DNA of 64,000 bases from Hymenobacter sp. J193. Lineage in GTDB: Bacteria > Bacteroidota > Bacteroidia > Cytophagales > Hymenobacteraceae. A program made the position numbers and the translations under genes. The stretch lies in assembly GCF_024700075.1 (NCBI RefSeq), contig NZ_JAJONE010000001.1:2694001-2758000 (forward strand), in the 5' to 3' direction. Shown piece after piece: positions 53,011 to 61,925 of the stretch (positions are counted from its first letter, which is position 1; every line of letters begins with the position of its first letter). The notes below the pieces were generated by a model. That model had not been told where the DNA came from, made no database searches, and saw only the letters and a list, made by a program, of their open reading frames with translations.

Positions 53011-54237
53011 ATGCGTTCCGTTACCATTGGCCTGATTCGCGAAGGCAAAACCCCGCCCGATAAGCGCGTGCCGCTCACGCCCAAAAAATGCGCCGAAGCG
53101 CAGGCCCAGTACCCCGGCCTGCGCATTGTGGTGCAGGAAAGCCCCATCCGCTGCTTTTCCGACCAGGAGTACCGCGACCTTGGCCTGGAAGTGCGCCCCG
53201 ACGTGGCCGACTGCGACATCCTGCTGGGCGTGAAGGAGGTGCCCGTCAGCCAGCTGATTCCCAATAAAACATACCTGTTTTTCTCGCACACCGTGAAAAA
53301 GCAGCCGGCCAACCGGGAGCTGCTGCGCCAAATTCTGAAGAAGAACATTACCCTCATAGACTACGAGCTGCTGACCAATGAGCAAGGGGAGCGGATTGTG
53401 GCCTTCGGACGCTGGGCCGGCATTGTGGGGGCCTACAACGGGCTGCTCACGTATGGCCGCAAGCACGGGCTGTTTCAGCTGAAGCCGGCCTACGAGTGCA
53501 TCGATATGGAGGATATGCAGGAGGAGTTCTTTAAAGTAAAGCAGCTGCCGCCCATCAAAATGGCCGTGACGGGCACCGGCCGCGTGGCCCAGGGTGCTGT
53601 GGAGGTGCTCAACCGGATGGGCATCCGACGGGTGAGCGTGTACGATTACCTATATCTGAATTTTAACGAGCCGGTATACACCCAACTGCGCTCCTCCGAC
53701 TACAACCGCCGCCGCGACGGACGCGTGTGGGATACGCCTGACTTTCACCGCAACCCGCAGGAATACGAGTCGACGTTTCAGAACTTCCTACCTGTGACGG
53801 ACCTGCTCATTGCCTGCGCCTATTGGCACCCGGCCGCGCCGCACCTGTTCACGGAAGAAGACATCTGCCGTCCGGATTTCCGCATCAATACCATTGCCGA
53901 CGTCACCTGCGACGTGAACGGCTCCATCCCGACCACCAAGCGCAGCAGCACCATTCAGGAGCCGGCCTTCGACTACAACTGCCAGACCGGCGAGCTGGAG
54001 GCCGCCTACTCACGACCCGGCAATATCACCATTATGGCCGTGGATAACCTGCCCTGCGAGCTGCCCCGCAACGCCAGCCGTGACTTTGGCCGCCAGCTGA
54101 TCGACAACGTTTTCCCGCACCTGCTGGGCGAAGCCGGCACCGACGACGTGGTAGCCCGCGCTACCATTGCCCGCGGCGGCCAGCTCACCGAGCGGTACCA
54201 GTACCTGGCTGATTACGTGGGAGCAGAGGTGAAATAG
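53011..54237 (+). CDS. NAD(P)-dependent dehydrogenase of the alanine/saccharopine dehydrogenase group
   Basis: 408 residues. N-terminal AlaDH/PNT-like domain (TIGLIREGKTPPDKRVPLTPKK, KTYLFFSHTVKKQP), nucleotide site AVTGTGRVAQGAVEVL (about 189-204), and a C-terminal part with INTIADVTCDVNGSIPTT and NLPCELPRNASRDFGRQL, as in saccharopine-dehydrogenase/lysine-ketoglutarate-reductase-like proteins. It could act in lysine breakdown, but the second half of that bifunctional enzyme is absent. Ends VK inside an inverted repeat shared with the DUF1206 gene. Confidence 0.8.
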   Translation: MRSVTIGLIREGKTPPDKRVPLTPKKCAEAQAQYPGLRIVVQESPIRCFSDQEYRDLGLEVRPDVADCDILLGVKEVPVSQLIPNKTYLFFSHTVKKQPANRELLRQILKKNITLIDYELLTNEQGERIVAFGRWAGIVGAYNGLLTYGRKHGLFQLKPAYECIDMEDMQEEFFKVKQLPPIKMAVTGTGRVAQGAVEVLNRMGIRRVSVYDYLYLNFNEPVYTQLRSSDYNRRRDGRVWDTPDFHRNPQEYESTFQNFLPVTDLLIACAYWHPAAPHLFTEEDICRPDFRINTIADVTCDVNGSIPTTKRSSTIQEPAFDYNCQTGELEAAYSRPGNITIMAVDNLPCELPRNASRDFGRQLIDNVFPHLLGEAGTDDVVARATIARGGQLTERYQYLADYVGAEVK

Positions 54238-54317
54238 TGAGGTGGTGAAATGGTGAGTTGACGTGCTAACCGCGCAAGTGGCATCATCAGAACGTCAACT
54301 CACCATTTCACTATTTT
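54231..54317. repeat. Inverted repeat containing the stop codons of both convergent genes
   Basis: The core GTGAAATGGTGAGTTGACGT at 54245-54264 is perfectly inverted at 54291-54310. The outer parts carry AAATAGTGA on both sides, so the final Lys codon and TAG of both converging genes are in the arms; the left arm has an extra GGTG-type word. Same layout as at 21116-21215 but with different words. Confidence 0.85.
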
Positions 54318-55144
54318 ACATTCAGTACCGGGTATTTCGCCTGCACCAGCATGTAGAGCCCGTAGGCCATCAAACCCAGCGCCACAATGCCGAGCACGAC
54401 GGGGCCCATAGCCGCCAGCAGGTCAAAGGCTTCGTCGGTGGTGCCGGCAGCCGCCGCGCTGTGCTGGCGGCCCGCCTGCACGAAGAAGTAACCGATGATG
54501 GCCATTACGATGCCGCGGGCCGTGTAGCCCAGCTGCCCGGTGCGGTACACCATGTTTTGCTGGCCGGCCGGAATATCGGCGCTGTTCACGTGCTTCTGGA
54601 ATGAGCCCGAATAAGCCCGGTAAATCTGATATAGACCGCTGCCAATCGTAATCAGCCCGACTAGGATAACAATCCACTCGCCGGCGGGCCAGCTCAGGGC
54701 TTTGGCCACTAGGCTTTGCTGGGCACTGCCGCTGTTGCCACTGGCTGAGCCCCGGAAGGCCAGCTGCGCCGCGTACCAGGCCAGACTGGCGTAAAGCAGC
54801 CCGCTACCTGCGTAGCCCAGGCGCCGCCCCAGCCCTTTAGCGCTGGAACCCTTGTTTTCGGTGTCGCGGAAGGCCTGTGTGAAGCGCCAGATGATGTAAC
54901 CTAGGAGCCCTACCGCAACCAGCCCGAGCAAAACGGAGCCGCCAGGTAGTCCTTGCAAGGTTTGTACGGCTTGCTTTTTGTCGGCCGTCTGGCCGCCCTG
55001 CTGGCCGGTAGCCGCCAGCAGCGCCAGAATACCCAGCAGTAAATACACCACGCCTTTGGCCGCAAAGCCAAAGCGGGCCAGCGCCCGAATGCCGCTGGAA
55101 GCCGAGTGCGGCACCGCCGCAGAAATTGAGTTGGAGAGAGACAT
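54311..55144 (-). CDS. DUF1206 domain-containing membrane protein
   Basis: 277 residues, six helices in three repeats of two helices, each beginning with a pattern like RFGFAAKGVVYLLLGILAL, RLGYAGSGLLYASLAWYAA or QLGYTARGIVMAIIGYFFV. That is the DUF1206 architecture. Function unknown; often found with stress genes, and here a CsbD gene follows upstream on the same strand. Confidence 0.9.
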   Translation of the reverse strand: MSLSNSISAAVPHSASSGIRALARFGFAAKGVVYLLLGILALLAATGQQGGQTADKKQAVQTLQGLPGGSVLLGLVAVGLLGYIIWRFTQAFRDTENKGSSAKGLGRRLGYAGSGLLYASLAWYAAQLAFRGSASGNSGSAQQSLVAKALSWPAGEWIVILVGLITIGSGLYQIYRAYSGSFQKHVNSADIPAGQQNMVYRTGQLGYTARGIVMAIIGYFFVQAGRQHSAAAAGTTDEAFDLLAAMGPVVLGIVALGLMAYGLYMLVQAKYPVLNVK

Positions 55145-55264
55145 GGGAGAAAGGTGAAAGAATAGATGTAGGAGCTTACGCGAAACGATGATATATGGCC
55201 AAAAAGCAGCGCCCCGCTCACCAGGTTGGGGTGGGCGGGGCGCAGTAAGCGTAAGGCAGGCCAG

Positions 55265-55483
55265 TTAGAACGTGCGGTGGAACCAGCCTTTGATGTCATC
55301 AATAGCGTCGCCGGTTTTCTGCTGGAGGCGGCCAAACCACTCATCCTGCTGGCCTTCCTGGTAGTCCAGGTCGTCGTCGGTGAGGTTGCCCCACTTCTGC
55401 TTGGCCTGGCCCTTGATTTCGTTCCAGTTGCCGCGGGCACGCAGCTCCGTGCGGTCGTTCAGGTTATTGTTGTTCAGATCCAT
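55265..55483 (-). CDS. CsbD family stress protein
   Basis: 72 residues from the ATG at 55483. Shows the CsbD pattern RGNWNEIKGQAKQKWGNLTDDDL and a helical end LQQKTGDAIDDIKGWFHR. Small hydrophilic general-stress protein of unclear mechanism. 120 bp upstream of the DUF1206 gene on the same strand. Confidence 0.92.
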   Translation of the reverse strand: MDLNNNNLNDRTELRARGNWNEIKGQAKQKWGNLTDDDLDYQEGQQDEWFGRLQQKTGDAIDDIKGWFHRTF

Positions 55484-55674
55484 GAGTGAAAGAAGCGTTA
55501 GGTGGGAAAGGTATTGACGAGCTATACGCGGCCTTACTGCGGAGGTTAGCGCCAGGGCCTCAGTGGCTGGTTGCCGTAAAAAATCAATTAAGCTGCAAAA
55601 GCACCTCCGGTGCCGGAATGCTCCGCTATTCTCCTTATTATTGAGAATAAAATTATATACAATCCAAGCCGGCA

Positions 55675-57225
55675 ATGGATGATTTACGGACCACGTTAGC
55701 CACCTTTTCCGTTGATGAGCGGCGCGAGTTCGACCAGTTCATTCAGCGGCAGCGGCGCAAAGACAAGGGCCGCATGGACCAGCGCCTCTACGAGCTGCTG
55801 CTGCTGCCCCAGCCGCTCACCACCGAGCAGATTCTGGCGCGTCTGTACCCGCAGGAACCCAACCCCACGGCCTACTACGCTCTGCGCAAGCGCCTGCTAC
55901 GTCACCTCACCGAGTACCTGCTGCTTCGCCAGCACCAGCGCGACCCTACGGCGGCGTCCTCGGTGCGTGGCCTGCTCACGCTGGCCCAGTACCTGTTCGA
56001 GGCCGGCGTGCCCCGCCTGGCCTGGACTACCCTGCGCAAAGCCGAAAAGCAGGCCCAGCAAAATGAACAGTTTGAACTGCTGAACGCGGTGTACAACCTG
56101 CAAATAGCCCAGGCCAGCCGCGAAGCCACCGAAGACCTCGACGACATCATCCGGCGGCGCCACCTCAACAAGAAGCTAGCCGACGAAGAGGAGCGGGCCG
56201 GTATTGCCGACAGCATCATCAGGCACCGGCTGCGGCAGGCCCGCGTCAAAGGCCGCGCCGCCGAGTCGTTTGACGGGATTCTGCAGGAAGTGCTGCGCGA
56301 ATACGAGCTGCAGGAGGCGTTTGCTCGCCGCCCGGCGGTGCTTTACCGGCTCATGTCCATTGCCCGCAACGCCATGCTCGTGCGCCGTGACTTCAGCTCC
56401 TTCACGCCCTTTGTGATGCGCTGCTACCACCTCATGGAAAAGCGCCACGGCTTTGCCCCGGCTCACCGCTACTACCAACTGGGGCTGCTGTACATGATTG
56501 CGCACGGTCTCTACCGCACGCGCCGCTTTGCAGAGGCGGCCGGGTATTTGGCGCAGATGCACACTTTGCTGGCAGCCGGGGGGCGCAGCTACGCCACTGA
56601 GTGGCTGCCCCGCTGTGCGTTTCTACAGGCTGCCATTTACGCCTTTATGCACCGCAACAACGAAAGCATTGCGCTGCTGAACAAGCTGTTATCCGAAACC
56701 TCGCTTACCCACCGCGACGAGCTGACGGCGCGCCTGGGCCTGAGCTTCCACTACTTTGCCGAAGGGCTTTTTCAGAAAGCCAACCAGGTGCTGCTCACTA
56801 TCGGGCAAACGGACCACTGGTGCGAGCAGGAAATGGGCCTGGAGTGGCTGCTCAACAAGAATATGGGCGAAATGCTCATCCAGCTGGAGCTCGGCCACCA
56901 CGACCTGGCTCTAAACCGGCTGCGCTCCATCGAGCGGCTGCTGCACGAGCGGTTTGCGGGCCAGCCGCACCCGTACGCCTACGTAGCCAGCTACCTGCAG
57001 CTGGTGCGCAGTATCCTCCTCGACCCCGATGTGGCCCGGCAGCCCGCCTTTGCCGCGCGCGTGGAAGCCCTGCCCACGTTCCTGCCGTTGTTGCGCGAAG
57101 ATCTACAGGCCCTGAGCTACTACGGCTGGCTGCGCGCCCGCATGACGGGCCGCCCCTACTACTCAGTACTGCTGGAACTGGTGTGCCCTGCGCCCGCCGA
57201 TACGCTGGCTACTCCAGAAGCTTAG
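55675..57225 (+). CDS. Hypothetical large helical-repeat protein
   Basis: 516 residues, no signal peptide, no membrane segment. The N terminus (DDLRTTLATFSVDERREFDQFIQRQRRK) looks like a small helical DNA-binding-size domain; from about residue 95 on it consists of helical hairpins rich in Leu/Ala/Arg of TPR type (SVRGLLTLAQYLFEAGVPRLAWTTLRKAEKQAQQN). I have seen this domain order only as uncharacterised Bacteroidota proteins. A regulatory or scaffolding role is a guess. Confidence 0.65.
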   Translation: MDDLRTTLATFSVDERREFDQFIQRQRRKDKGRMDQRLYELLLLPQPLTTEQILARLYPQEPNPTAYYALRKRLLRHLTEYLLLRQHQRDPTAASSVRGLLTLAQYLFEAGVPRLAWTTLRKAEKQAQQNEQFELLNAVYNLQIAQASREATEDLDDIIRRRHLNKKLADEEERAGIADSIIRHRLRQARVKGRAAESFDGILQEVLREYELQEAFARRPAVLYRLMSIARNAMLVRRDFSSFTPFVMRCYHLMEKRHGFAPAHRYYQLGLLYMIAHGLYRTRRFAEAAGYLAQMHTLLAAGGRSYATEWLPRCAFLQAAIYAFMHRNNESIALLNKLLSETSLTHRDELTARLGLSFHYFAEGLFQKANQVLLTIGQTDHWCEQEMGLEWLLNKNMGEMLIQLELGHHDLALNRLRSIERLLHERFAGQPHPYAYVASYLQLVRSILLDPDVARQPAFAARVEALPTFLPLLREDLQALSYYGWLRARMTGRPYYSVLLELVCPAPADTLATPEA

Positions 57226-57230
57226 AAACG

Positions 57231-57268
57231 CAAAAAAAAGCCCCCTAGCTTGCGTCAGGGGGCTTTTG
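57231..57268. terminator. Terminator after the 516-residue unknown
   Basis: GCCCCCT / AGGGGGC with A8 before and TTTT behind; shared with the convergent small lipoprotein gene. Confidence 0.7.
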
Positions 57269-57298
57269 TGTAGCTGTTGACGCCGGAGCGCCGGGCAA

Positions 57299-57592
57299 TT
57301 AATGAGCAGCTTCTTCTTTAGCAGCGGCGGCAGCTTCTTTCGTTTCCGTAGCGGCGTTGTCTGCGGCGGCTTCGGTAGCGTTGGCAGCGTTAGAGGCAGC
57401 AGCTTCAGTAGCCTGGCCGGCACCTTCCACGGCGTCGTCGGTAACTACGGCAGCGGTGTCAGCGGCGGCTTCGGTAGTAGCGGCGGCGTTGTCGGCAGCG
57501 GCTTCAGCGTTGTTTTGCTCGGCTTGGGAGCAGGCAGTCATCGAAGCGGCGAAAGCAACGGCAACCAGGGTAGATTTCAGGGAGAATTTCAT
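57299..57592 (-). CDS. Small Ala-rich lipoprotein
   Basis: 97 residues. Lipoprotein signal ending ASMTAC (C21), then an almost pure Ala/Glu/Asp/Thr chain with repeats of the type ATEAAADNAA, predicted as one long helix or coiled coil. Similar in style to Lpp-like or entericidin-like envelope lipoproteins, but no family recognised. The coding repeats make the DNA repetitive (GCGGCTTCGGTAGC words). Confidence 0.7.
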   Translation of the reverse strand: MKFSLKSTLVAVAFAASMTACSQAEQNNAEAAADNAAATTEAAADTAAVVTDDAVEGAGQATEAAASNAANATEAAADNAATETKEAAAAAKEEAAH

Positions 57593-57846
57593 GGCAATTT
57601 GGAATGGCTGGTGAAAGATTCAGCCTTAATAAAGGCAGGCCGGAAAAGGTAACCCGCCGGGCTGCCTGCCCTTGGCCGAAGAATTGAAATCACAGCTTCC
57701 GCGACCTAAGGGGCCTTTGTCCGGTTTACTGACAGATATAAGCGGTTAAGTGCCCAGCTACCCGAGCGGGCCAGAATGCATGGTCAACCTTTCCGCCACA
57801 GCCTAGGTATATGCCTGTAACTTCTGACCTTTCTTTTCTGATCTAT

Positions 57847-58248
57847 ATGGATTCCATCACGCCCACTCCCCAGTCCGTTCCTACGCCTACCATTCCGCTG
57901 GAAGTTAGCGACAAGCAGAACTCGGCTTTGGTTGAAGATACCTTAGCGCTGCTGAATGACGGTGTACCCAGCGCCGACAACAAGCGGGGCCTTTCCGAAA
58001 TAGCCCGCTGGGAAGAGGTGCTGCTAGCCAGTGAGCGGCCGGGCCTGGCTAAGATCAAGCAGGAAATTGTGTTGTTGCGCGAACAGCTCAGCAACTCGGA
58101 AACCGACTCACACAGCATTGCCGAAACGCTGGCCAGCCTGGGTGCCGAAACCATCAAAGTGGCCGAAGAAGCCGCCAACGGCTATACTGCCCCCCTGACG
58201 CACCTGGGCAAAATTCTAATCAAGCTCGGCTCCTCCCTGTCGCGCTAG
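57847..58248 (+). CDS. Hypothetical helical protein
   Basis: 133 residues from the ATG at 57847. Pro/Thr-rich start (TPTPQSVPTPTIPLEV), then amphipathic helices (SALVEDTLALLNDGVP, LAKIKQEIVLLREQL, AETLASLGAETIKVAEEAA) ending LGKILIKLGSSLSR. No signal peptide, no family recognised. The 250 bp upstream contain no clear gene. Confidence 0.6.
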   Translation: MDSITPTPQSVPTPTIPLEVSDKQNSALVEDTLALLNDGVPSADNKRGLSEIARWEEVLLASERPGLAKIKQEIVLLREQLSNSETDSHSIAETLASLGAETIKVAEEAANGYTAPLTHLGKILIKLGSSLSR

Positions 58249-58330
58249 TGCTTACGGTCGGTAGCTGCTCGTTCAAGCGGGCGGGCAGCTGCCGGCTACG
58301 GGCAGAAACAAAGCTTTTCGTTGCTTTTGC

Positions 58331-58816
58331 TTATTTGGCTGCGGTAGCTGGAGCCGCAGCGGGATAATACCAATATACCAAAGGGACAAGTGCCATGATT
58401 GGTAGAGGAGAAACGATAAAATCAATCAGGTTACGACCCAGCTGATAAAGGCCCAATGCGCCGGGCAGGAGCTTAGCCAGGACTAGTAGTACCAGGCAGG
58501 CACCAAAGCTCCCCGCGTAAGCTGCCAGAATGAAGCGGAAGCGCAGTGAGGTAACAACGAGCAGTCTAAGCAGCAACAGGCATAGGCAGATATACAGCAA
58601 GGTGTAAAAACCAACAACCGGTACAGGGAGGCGGGTAATGGCCGGATCGGCAGACCCGGTTAAGGCAGTTGGCAGGTTGGTGCTGTAGCGGTGCCATACA
58701 ACATTGAGCTGACCAAGGATATCCTTCTCATAAGCACCCAGGCAAAACAGGAAACCTGCTAAAACCAGCAAGCTAGAAATCCATAGCAAGCGGGCAGGAA
58801 GTGAACGGGTAGGCAT
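58331..58816 (-). CDS. Exosortase X-associated membrane protein
   Basis: 161 residues from the ATG at 58816 (a GTG at 58828 is also possible). Four to five membrane helices (LLWISSLLVLAGFLFCLGAY, VVGFYTLLYICLCLLLLRLL, FILAAYAGSFGACLVLLVLA, PIMALVPLVYWYY). Directly follows the exosortase gene (15 bp), the place of the small XrtX-associated protein seen in other Cytophagales. Probably a helper of the sortase; that role is inferred from linkage. Confidence 0.75.
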   Translation of the reverse strand: MPTRSLPARLLWISSLLVLAGFLFCLGAYEKDILGQLNVVWHRYSTNLPTALTGSADPAITRLPVPVVGFYTLLYICLCLLLLRLLVVTSLRFRFILAAYAGSFGACLVLLVLAKLLPGALGLYQLGRNLIDFIVSPLPIMALVPLVYWYYPAAAPATAAK

Positions 58817-58831
58817 AACTGACACCAAGGC

Positions 58832-59347
58832 TTAGGCAGCTGGCTGAGCGAAACGCCTAACCCACAGGGCCCACAGCAGCAGAATAAAGGCGTATACTAT
58901 GAATGTGAAGGTGTAGTGATGATTGAAATCAACTGACCCACGAGCGTAGACGTGGTTTAAAGCCAGGGCCGCTACACGTAGAATATTGATAAGGTAAATG
59001 GCCGCTATACCAATAGGAATAAACCAGAGCTTTGATTTGGCCGGGCCGGGAAAAGCGAGGATGAAGCCCGTGAACAACGCATAGAGCACCAGTCCGTTGC
59101 AAGGCGGCCACACGGCTACTACCTGCTGGCCGGCAATAGTTACGATGTGCTGGCTGGCAGTGCCGGCGTCGAAGCCAACGAGCCGCAATGCGAAGGCGCT
59201 ACCCGCGGCAATGTTGTTGGATAATTCTGTGTCCAGCCGGTGGTCCGGGCCCAGCCAGTTTTCATATACACCAAGCCACAGGAAATAGATACCTAGGCTG
59301 AGTAGTCCAAAACGAAGCAACTGACGCTTGCGGGTATCCATAGACAT
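58832..59347 (-). CDS. xrtX: Exosortase family protein XrtX
   Basis: 171 residues (ATG at 59341 also possible), shorter than proteobacterial exosortases. Multi-helix membrane peptidase/transpeptidase. The cysteine-arginine-histidine triad is present: C83 in VWPPCNGLVLYALF, R124 in INILRVAALAL, H143/H144 in DFNHHYTFTFI. Exosortases process proteins with a C-terminal sorting tail; the adjacent PID-CTERM gene is the likely substrate. Same strand as that gene, which lies upstream beyond a terminator, so it may have its own promoter. Confidence 0.9.
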   Translation of the reverse strand: MSMDTRKRQLLRFGLLSLGIYFLWLGVYENWLGPDHRLDTELSNNIAAGSAFALRLVGFDAGTASQHIVTIAGQQVVAVWPPCNGLVLYALFTGFILAFPGPAKSKLWFIPIGIAAIYLINILRVAALALNHVYARGSVDFNHHYTFTFIVYAFILLLWALWVRRFAQPAA

Positions 59348-59403
59348 GGGTATTTAGGCGGCTGCAGGCCAAGTAAGCCTGAAAACGTACCCTAAAAATA
59401 ACT

Positions 59404-59435
59404 AAAAATCCCCGGCTTACGAGGCCGGGGATTTT
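59404..59435 (-). terminator. Terminator of the PID-CTERM gene
   Basis: AAAATCCCCGG / CCGGGGATTTT stem-loop followed on the minus strand by TTTTTAG; separates the PID-CTERM gene from xrtX. Confidence 0.75.
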
Positions 59436-59456
59436 GCTGGTAAATCGTGGAGGCGC

Positions 59457-59666
59457 TTACTTGGCCGTTTTGCGGCGGCGTAGCTGCCGCACGCCTAGGC
59501 CTACGCCGGCAGCCAGCAGGAGGGAGGCCCCGCCATCAATGGGTACGGCCGTAGGATCGTCGGGCATGGGGCCGCCTTCTGGGGGCTCGTCGCTTTGTGC
59601 ATGGGCTACGCTGGCCATTATCAACAAACTGCCCATCAATAGCAGCTTCAGCAGTACGTTTTTCAT
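59457..59666 (-). CDS. PID-CTERM protein (exosortase X substrate)
   Basis: 69 residues. Signal peptide 1-23 (LLLMGSLLIMASVAHA), an acidic Pro-rich stretch (about 24-38, QSDEPPEGGPMPDDP), then the sorting tail TAVPIDGG (39-46), a membrane helix ASLLLAAGVGLGV and the basic end RQLRRRK. If the tail is cut at PIDGG, only about 18-22 residues remain as mature peptide. Followed by its own terminator and xrtX. Confidence 0.85.
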   Translation of the reverse strand: MKNVLLKLLLMGSLLIMASVAHAQSDEPPEGGPMPDDPTAVPIDGGASLLLAAGVGLGVRQLRRRKTAK

Positions 59667-59705
59667 AGGGCAAAGGAAATGATTCATACGGTAAGGGAAG
59701 ACAGC

Positions 59706-61925
59706 CTATTCCAGAACTACCCGCTTGGTAAGCAGCGTAGTGCCGATTTCCAGCTGCAGGGAGTAGACTCCGCGGGCCAGACTGCGCACGTCAAAGGAGC
59801 CCTGGGCACCCTGGCTGGTCATGGGCAGGCTGCGGGTTTGCACGCACTGGCCTAGCTGGTTGTAGAGGCGGGCCTTAACAATTTTGCCCCCGGTTACTAC
59901 CGGAATCTGCAGCTCAAACGCGGTGCGGGCTGGGTTGGGATACAAGGCTACCTGCGCCGATTTCACGGCGTCGCGGTTGCCGGTTACGCTGCTGGCTCCG
60001 AAAACAAGATTAAAGCGGTGCCCGGAAAAGGCTTTGTCCAGCGTGAAGGTGTACTCCGGCTGCTGGCGTAGGTCAGTGGTTTTGCCGGTTACATTATCGA
60101 CCAACGACACGGGCTGAGCACCGGCGAAGTTCAGGATTTTCTCGGCGCGCAGGGTATAAGTGCCGGCGCCGGCGGCTACACCTACCGGAATGCTCACGGC
60201 CAGGCCCGCCAAAGGTGCCTGTCCGTTCACGGCCAGTTCCTTAGCGCCTACCATCGTGAAGAGCGAAGCCGCGCCTACGTTGCGCAGCTTGGGCGCATCG
60301 TAGTTGTTCTCCACGGCAGCAGTGGCTTTCGCCTGGAAGTACACGTACGTGGGGTCGGCGAGGCCGCTGGCGGTTTTCAGTTCCAGCTGCACGTAGGGCT
60401 GCGTGGGACTGGTGATGCGCTTGGCCGTTGTGCGCTGGGTGAGCTTGGGCAGGCTGGCTTGGAGTTCGGTGGGTTCGAAATTAAAAGCTCCGCGTATTTC
60501 GTTGGTGAAGGTAAGCTCTACAGAGCTGTTGTCATTAAAAAGCCGGGTGAAAAAGCCCTGGCCCGGGGCAATCATAGGGTCACCAAAAGATGTTCCGTCT
60601 CCATTGTTAAAGTATGTCCGGTACGTGCCGCCATACTGGCTGGTGGGCGAGTAGATGTAAGCCGAGCGTTCCATGCCGCCAGGAATAACGCCTAACTGAT
60701 CAGCCGCATACCAGTCGATGGAGGACGGGTAGGGGTTGCCGAGCAGGTTCCATCCGCTATCTTCTTCGTCGCCGCGCGTGAGGGTAAGCGGCCCTACGGG
60801 GCCATTGTTTACTGCGCCGGCAAACTTGAGCGTCTGGCCTCGGCGGATGTTGACGGAATAGCCGCGTCCTTCCTCCATGCTTGATTCAGTGGGCGAAAAC
60901 CAGCCGCGGGAAAACGTCTGCCCGTACGATTCGTTGGCCGTAGCCAGCCGGCGTTCATCGTAGCCAAATACGTTGGGGAACTCTTCAAGGGCGCCGGGCT
61001 TCTCTGCGGAGTTATAAGCAGAGTTGAGAATTGCCTTGAAGTTGCCACCACTTTCCAGCGCTTTGAATGGCGCATCCTGAACGGGAGAAGACAGGTGATG
61101 ATACCCGATAGGCGTAGCGGCGTCAATGTATTTCTGCGCTACTACTGTACTGCCGATGACTTCGCCCTCAAAGTCTGCAAAAAAATTGACAGGGAGTATC
61201 TCGGCTGTGACATCCTTGGTCGAGAGCAGCGTAAGCTGGTGCTCATTCAGGTATAAATCAGCTGAGGCCATCACTACCCCCGTGCTGACTTTCACATCCT
61301 TGCTAAGTAAGATTGCGAAAGGAGAATCGGCTGGCTTTTGCTGACGAGCCGAGATGCTGCTGATATCGGGTCCGATTAGTAAGAGGGCTACTTCTGCTGG
61401 CAAGCCAGTTCCCGTCACGGGAGGAGTTTCGAGTATAAAAAATGGAGGTACCAGATAAGCATAGGCAGCCTTGGAACTGAATGAGCGGGCCGTCGTTTGA
61501 ATAATACCGGTGTTTTGGCCGGTTGCGGCAATGCCTTCGGCGCTTCTGATAATCAGAGTGGCCTCATCTTCCAGCACGAAGGCGCCCGGCCCCTTCACTA
61601 CTCCTCCTTGGAAGCCCGCGCAGTTCAGCGTACCGCCGGTTTCAACGGTCATAGTGCCCGTAATAGTGACTTCCCCGTAAATCTCCAGCGTAGCGCCTGC
61701 CTTAATGGTTAAGTTATGGTAAGTGTCATTCGTCAGAATCTGCTCGTCGCCCGTGACGACGCGGTCTACTTCGGCAGCAACCACCGGTTTGCTGGCCGGC
61801 GCGGCAAGCGGTGCCGCCAGGGCCGGTGACGTGCCCAGCGTGGCTGCCAGGCCCAGGCCCAGCAAGGCCCGCCACGCGTGGCGGGAGAGGCCAGAAGATG
61901 AATGTGTGAGTAGGGTTTTTTTCAT
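59706..61925 (-). CDS. Surface protein with T9SS type A sorting domain
   Basis: 739 residues. Signal peptide (about 1-38, ALLGLGLAATLGTSPALA), a right-handed beta-helix-like segment of repeated TLxI/GxLxxxG turns (about 55-130), a long beta-rich middle region (GWNLLGNPYPSSIDWYAA, typical of Bacteroidota surface proteins), and the T9SS domain from about 660 (ALYPNPARTAFELQIP, LYNQLGQCVQTRSL, RGVYSLQLEIGTTLLTKRVVLE). Exported by type IX secretion and probably attached to the cell surface. Precedes the PID-CTERM gene by 39 bp on the same strand, possibly one operon. Confidence 0.9.
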   Translation of the reverse strand: MKKTLLTHSSSGLSRHAWRALLGLGLAATLGTSPALAAPLAAPASKPVVAAEVDRVVTGDEQILTNDTYHNLTIKAGATLEIYGEVTITGTMTVETGGTLNCAGFQGGVVKGPGAFVLEDEATLIIRSAEGIAATGQNTGIIQTTARSFSSKAAYAYLVPPFFILETPPVTGTGLPAEVALLLIGPDISSISARQQKPADSPFAILLSKDVKVSTGVVMASADLYLNEHQLTLLSTKDVTAEILPVNFFADFEGEVIGSTVVAQKYIDAATPIGYHHLSSPVQDAPFKALESGGNFKAILNSAYNSAEKPGALEEFPNVFGYDERRLATANESYGQTFSRGWFSPTESSMEEGRGYSVNIRRGQTLKFAGAVNNGPVGPLTLTRGDEEDSGWNLLGNPYPSSIDWYAADQLGVIPGGMERSAYIYSPTSQYGGTYRTYFNNGDGTSFGDPMIAPGQGFFTRLFNDNSSVELTFTNEIRGAFNFEPTELQASLPKLTQRTTAKRITSPTQPYVQLELKTASGLADPTYVYFQAKATAAVENNYDAPKLRNVGAASLFTMVGAKELAVNGQAPLAGLAVSIPVGVAAGAGTYTLRAEKILNFAGAQPVSLVDNVTGKTTDLRQQPEYTFTLDKAFSGHRFNLVFGASSVTGNRDAVKSAQVALYPNPARTAFELQIPVVTGGKIVKARLYNQLGQCVQTRSLPMTSQGAQGSFDVRSLARGVYSLQLEIGTTLLTKRVVLE

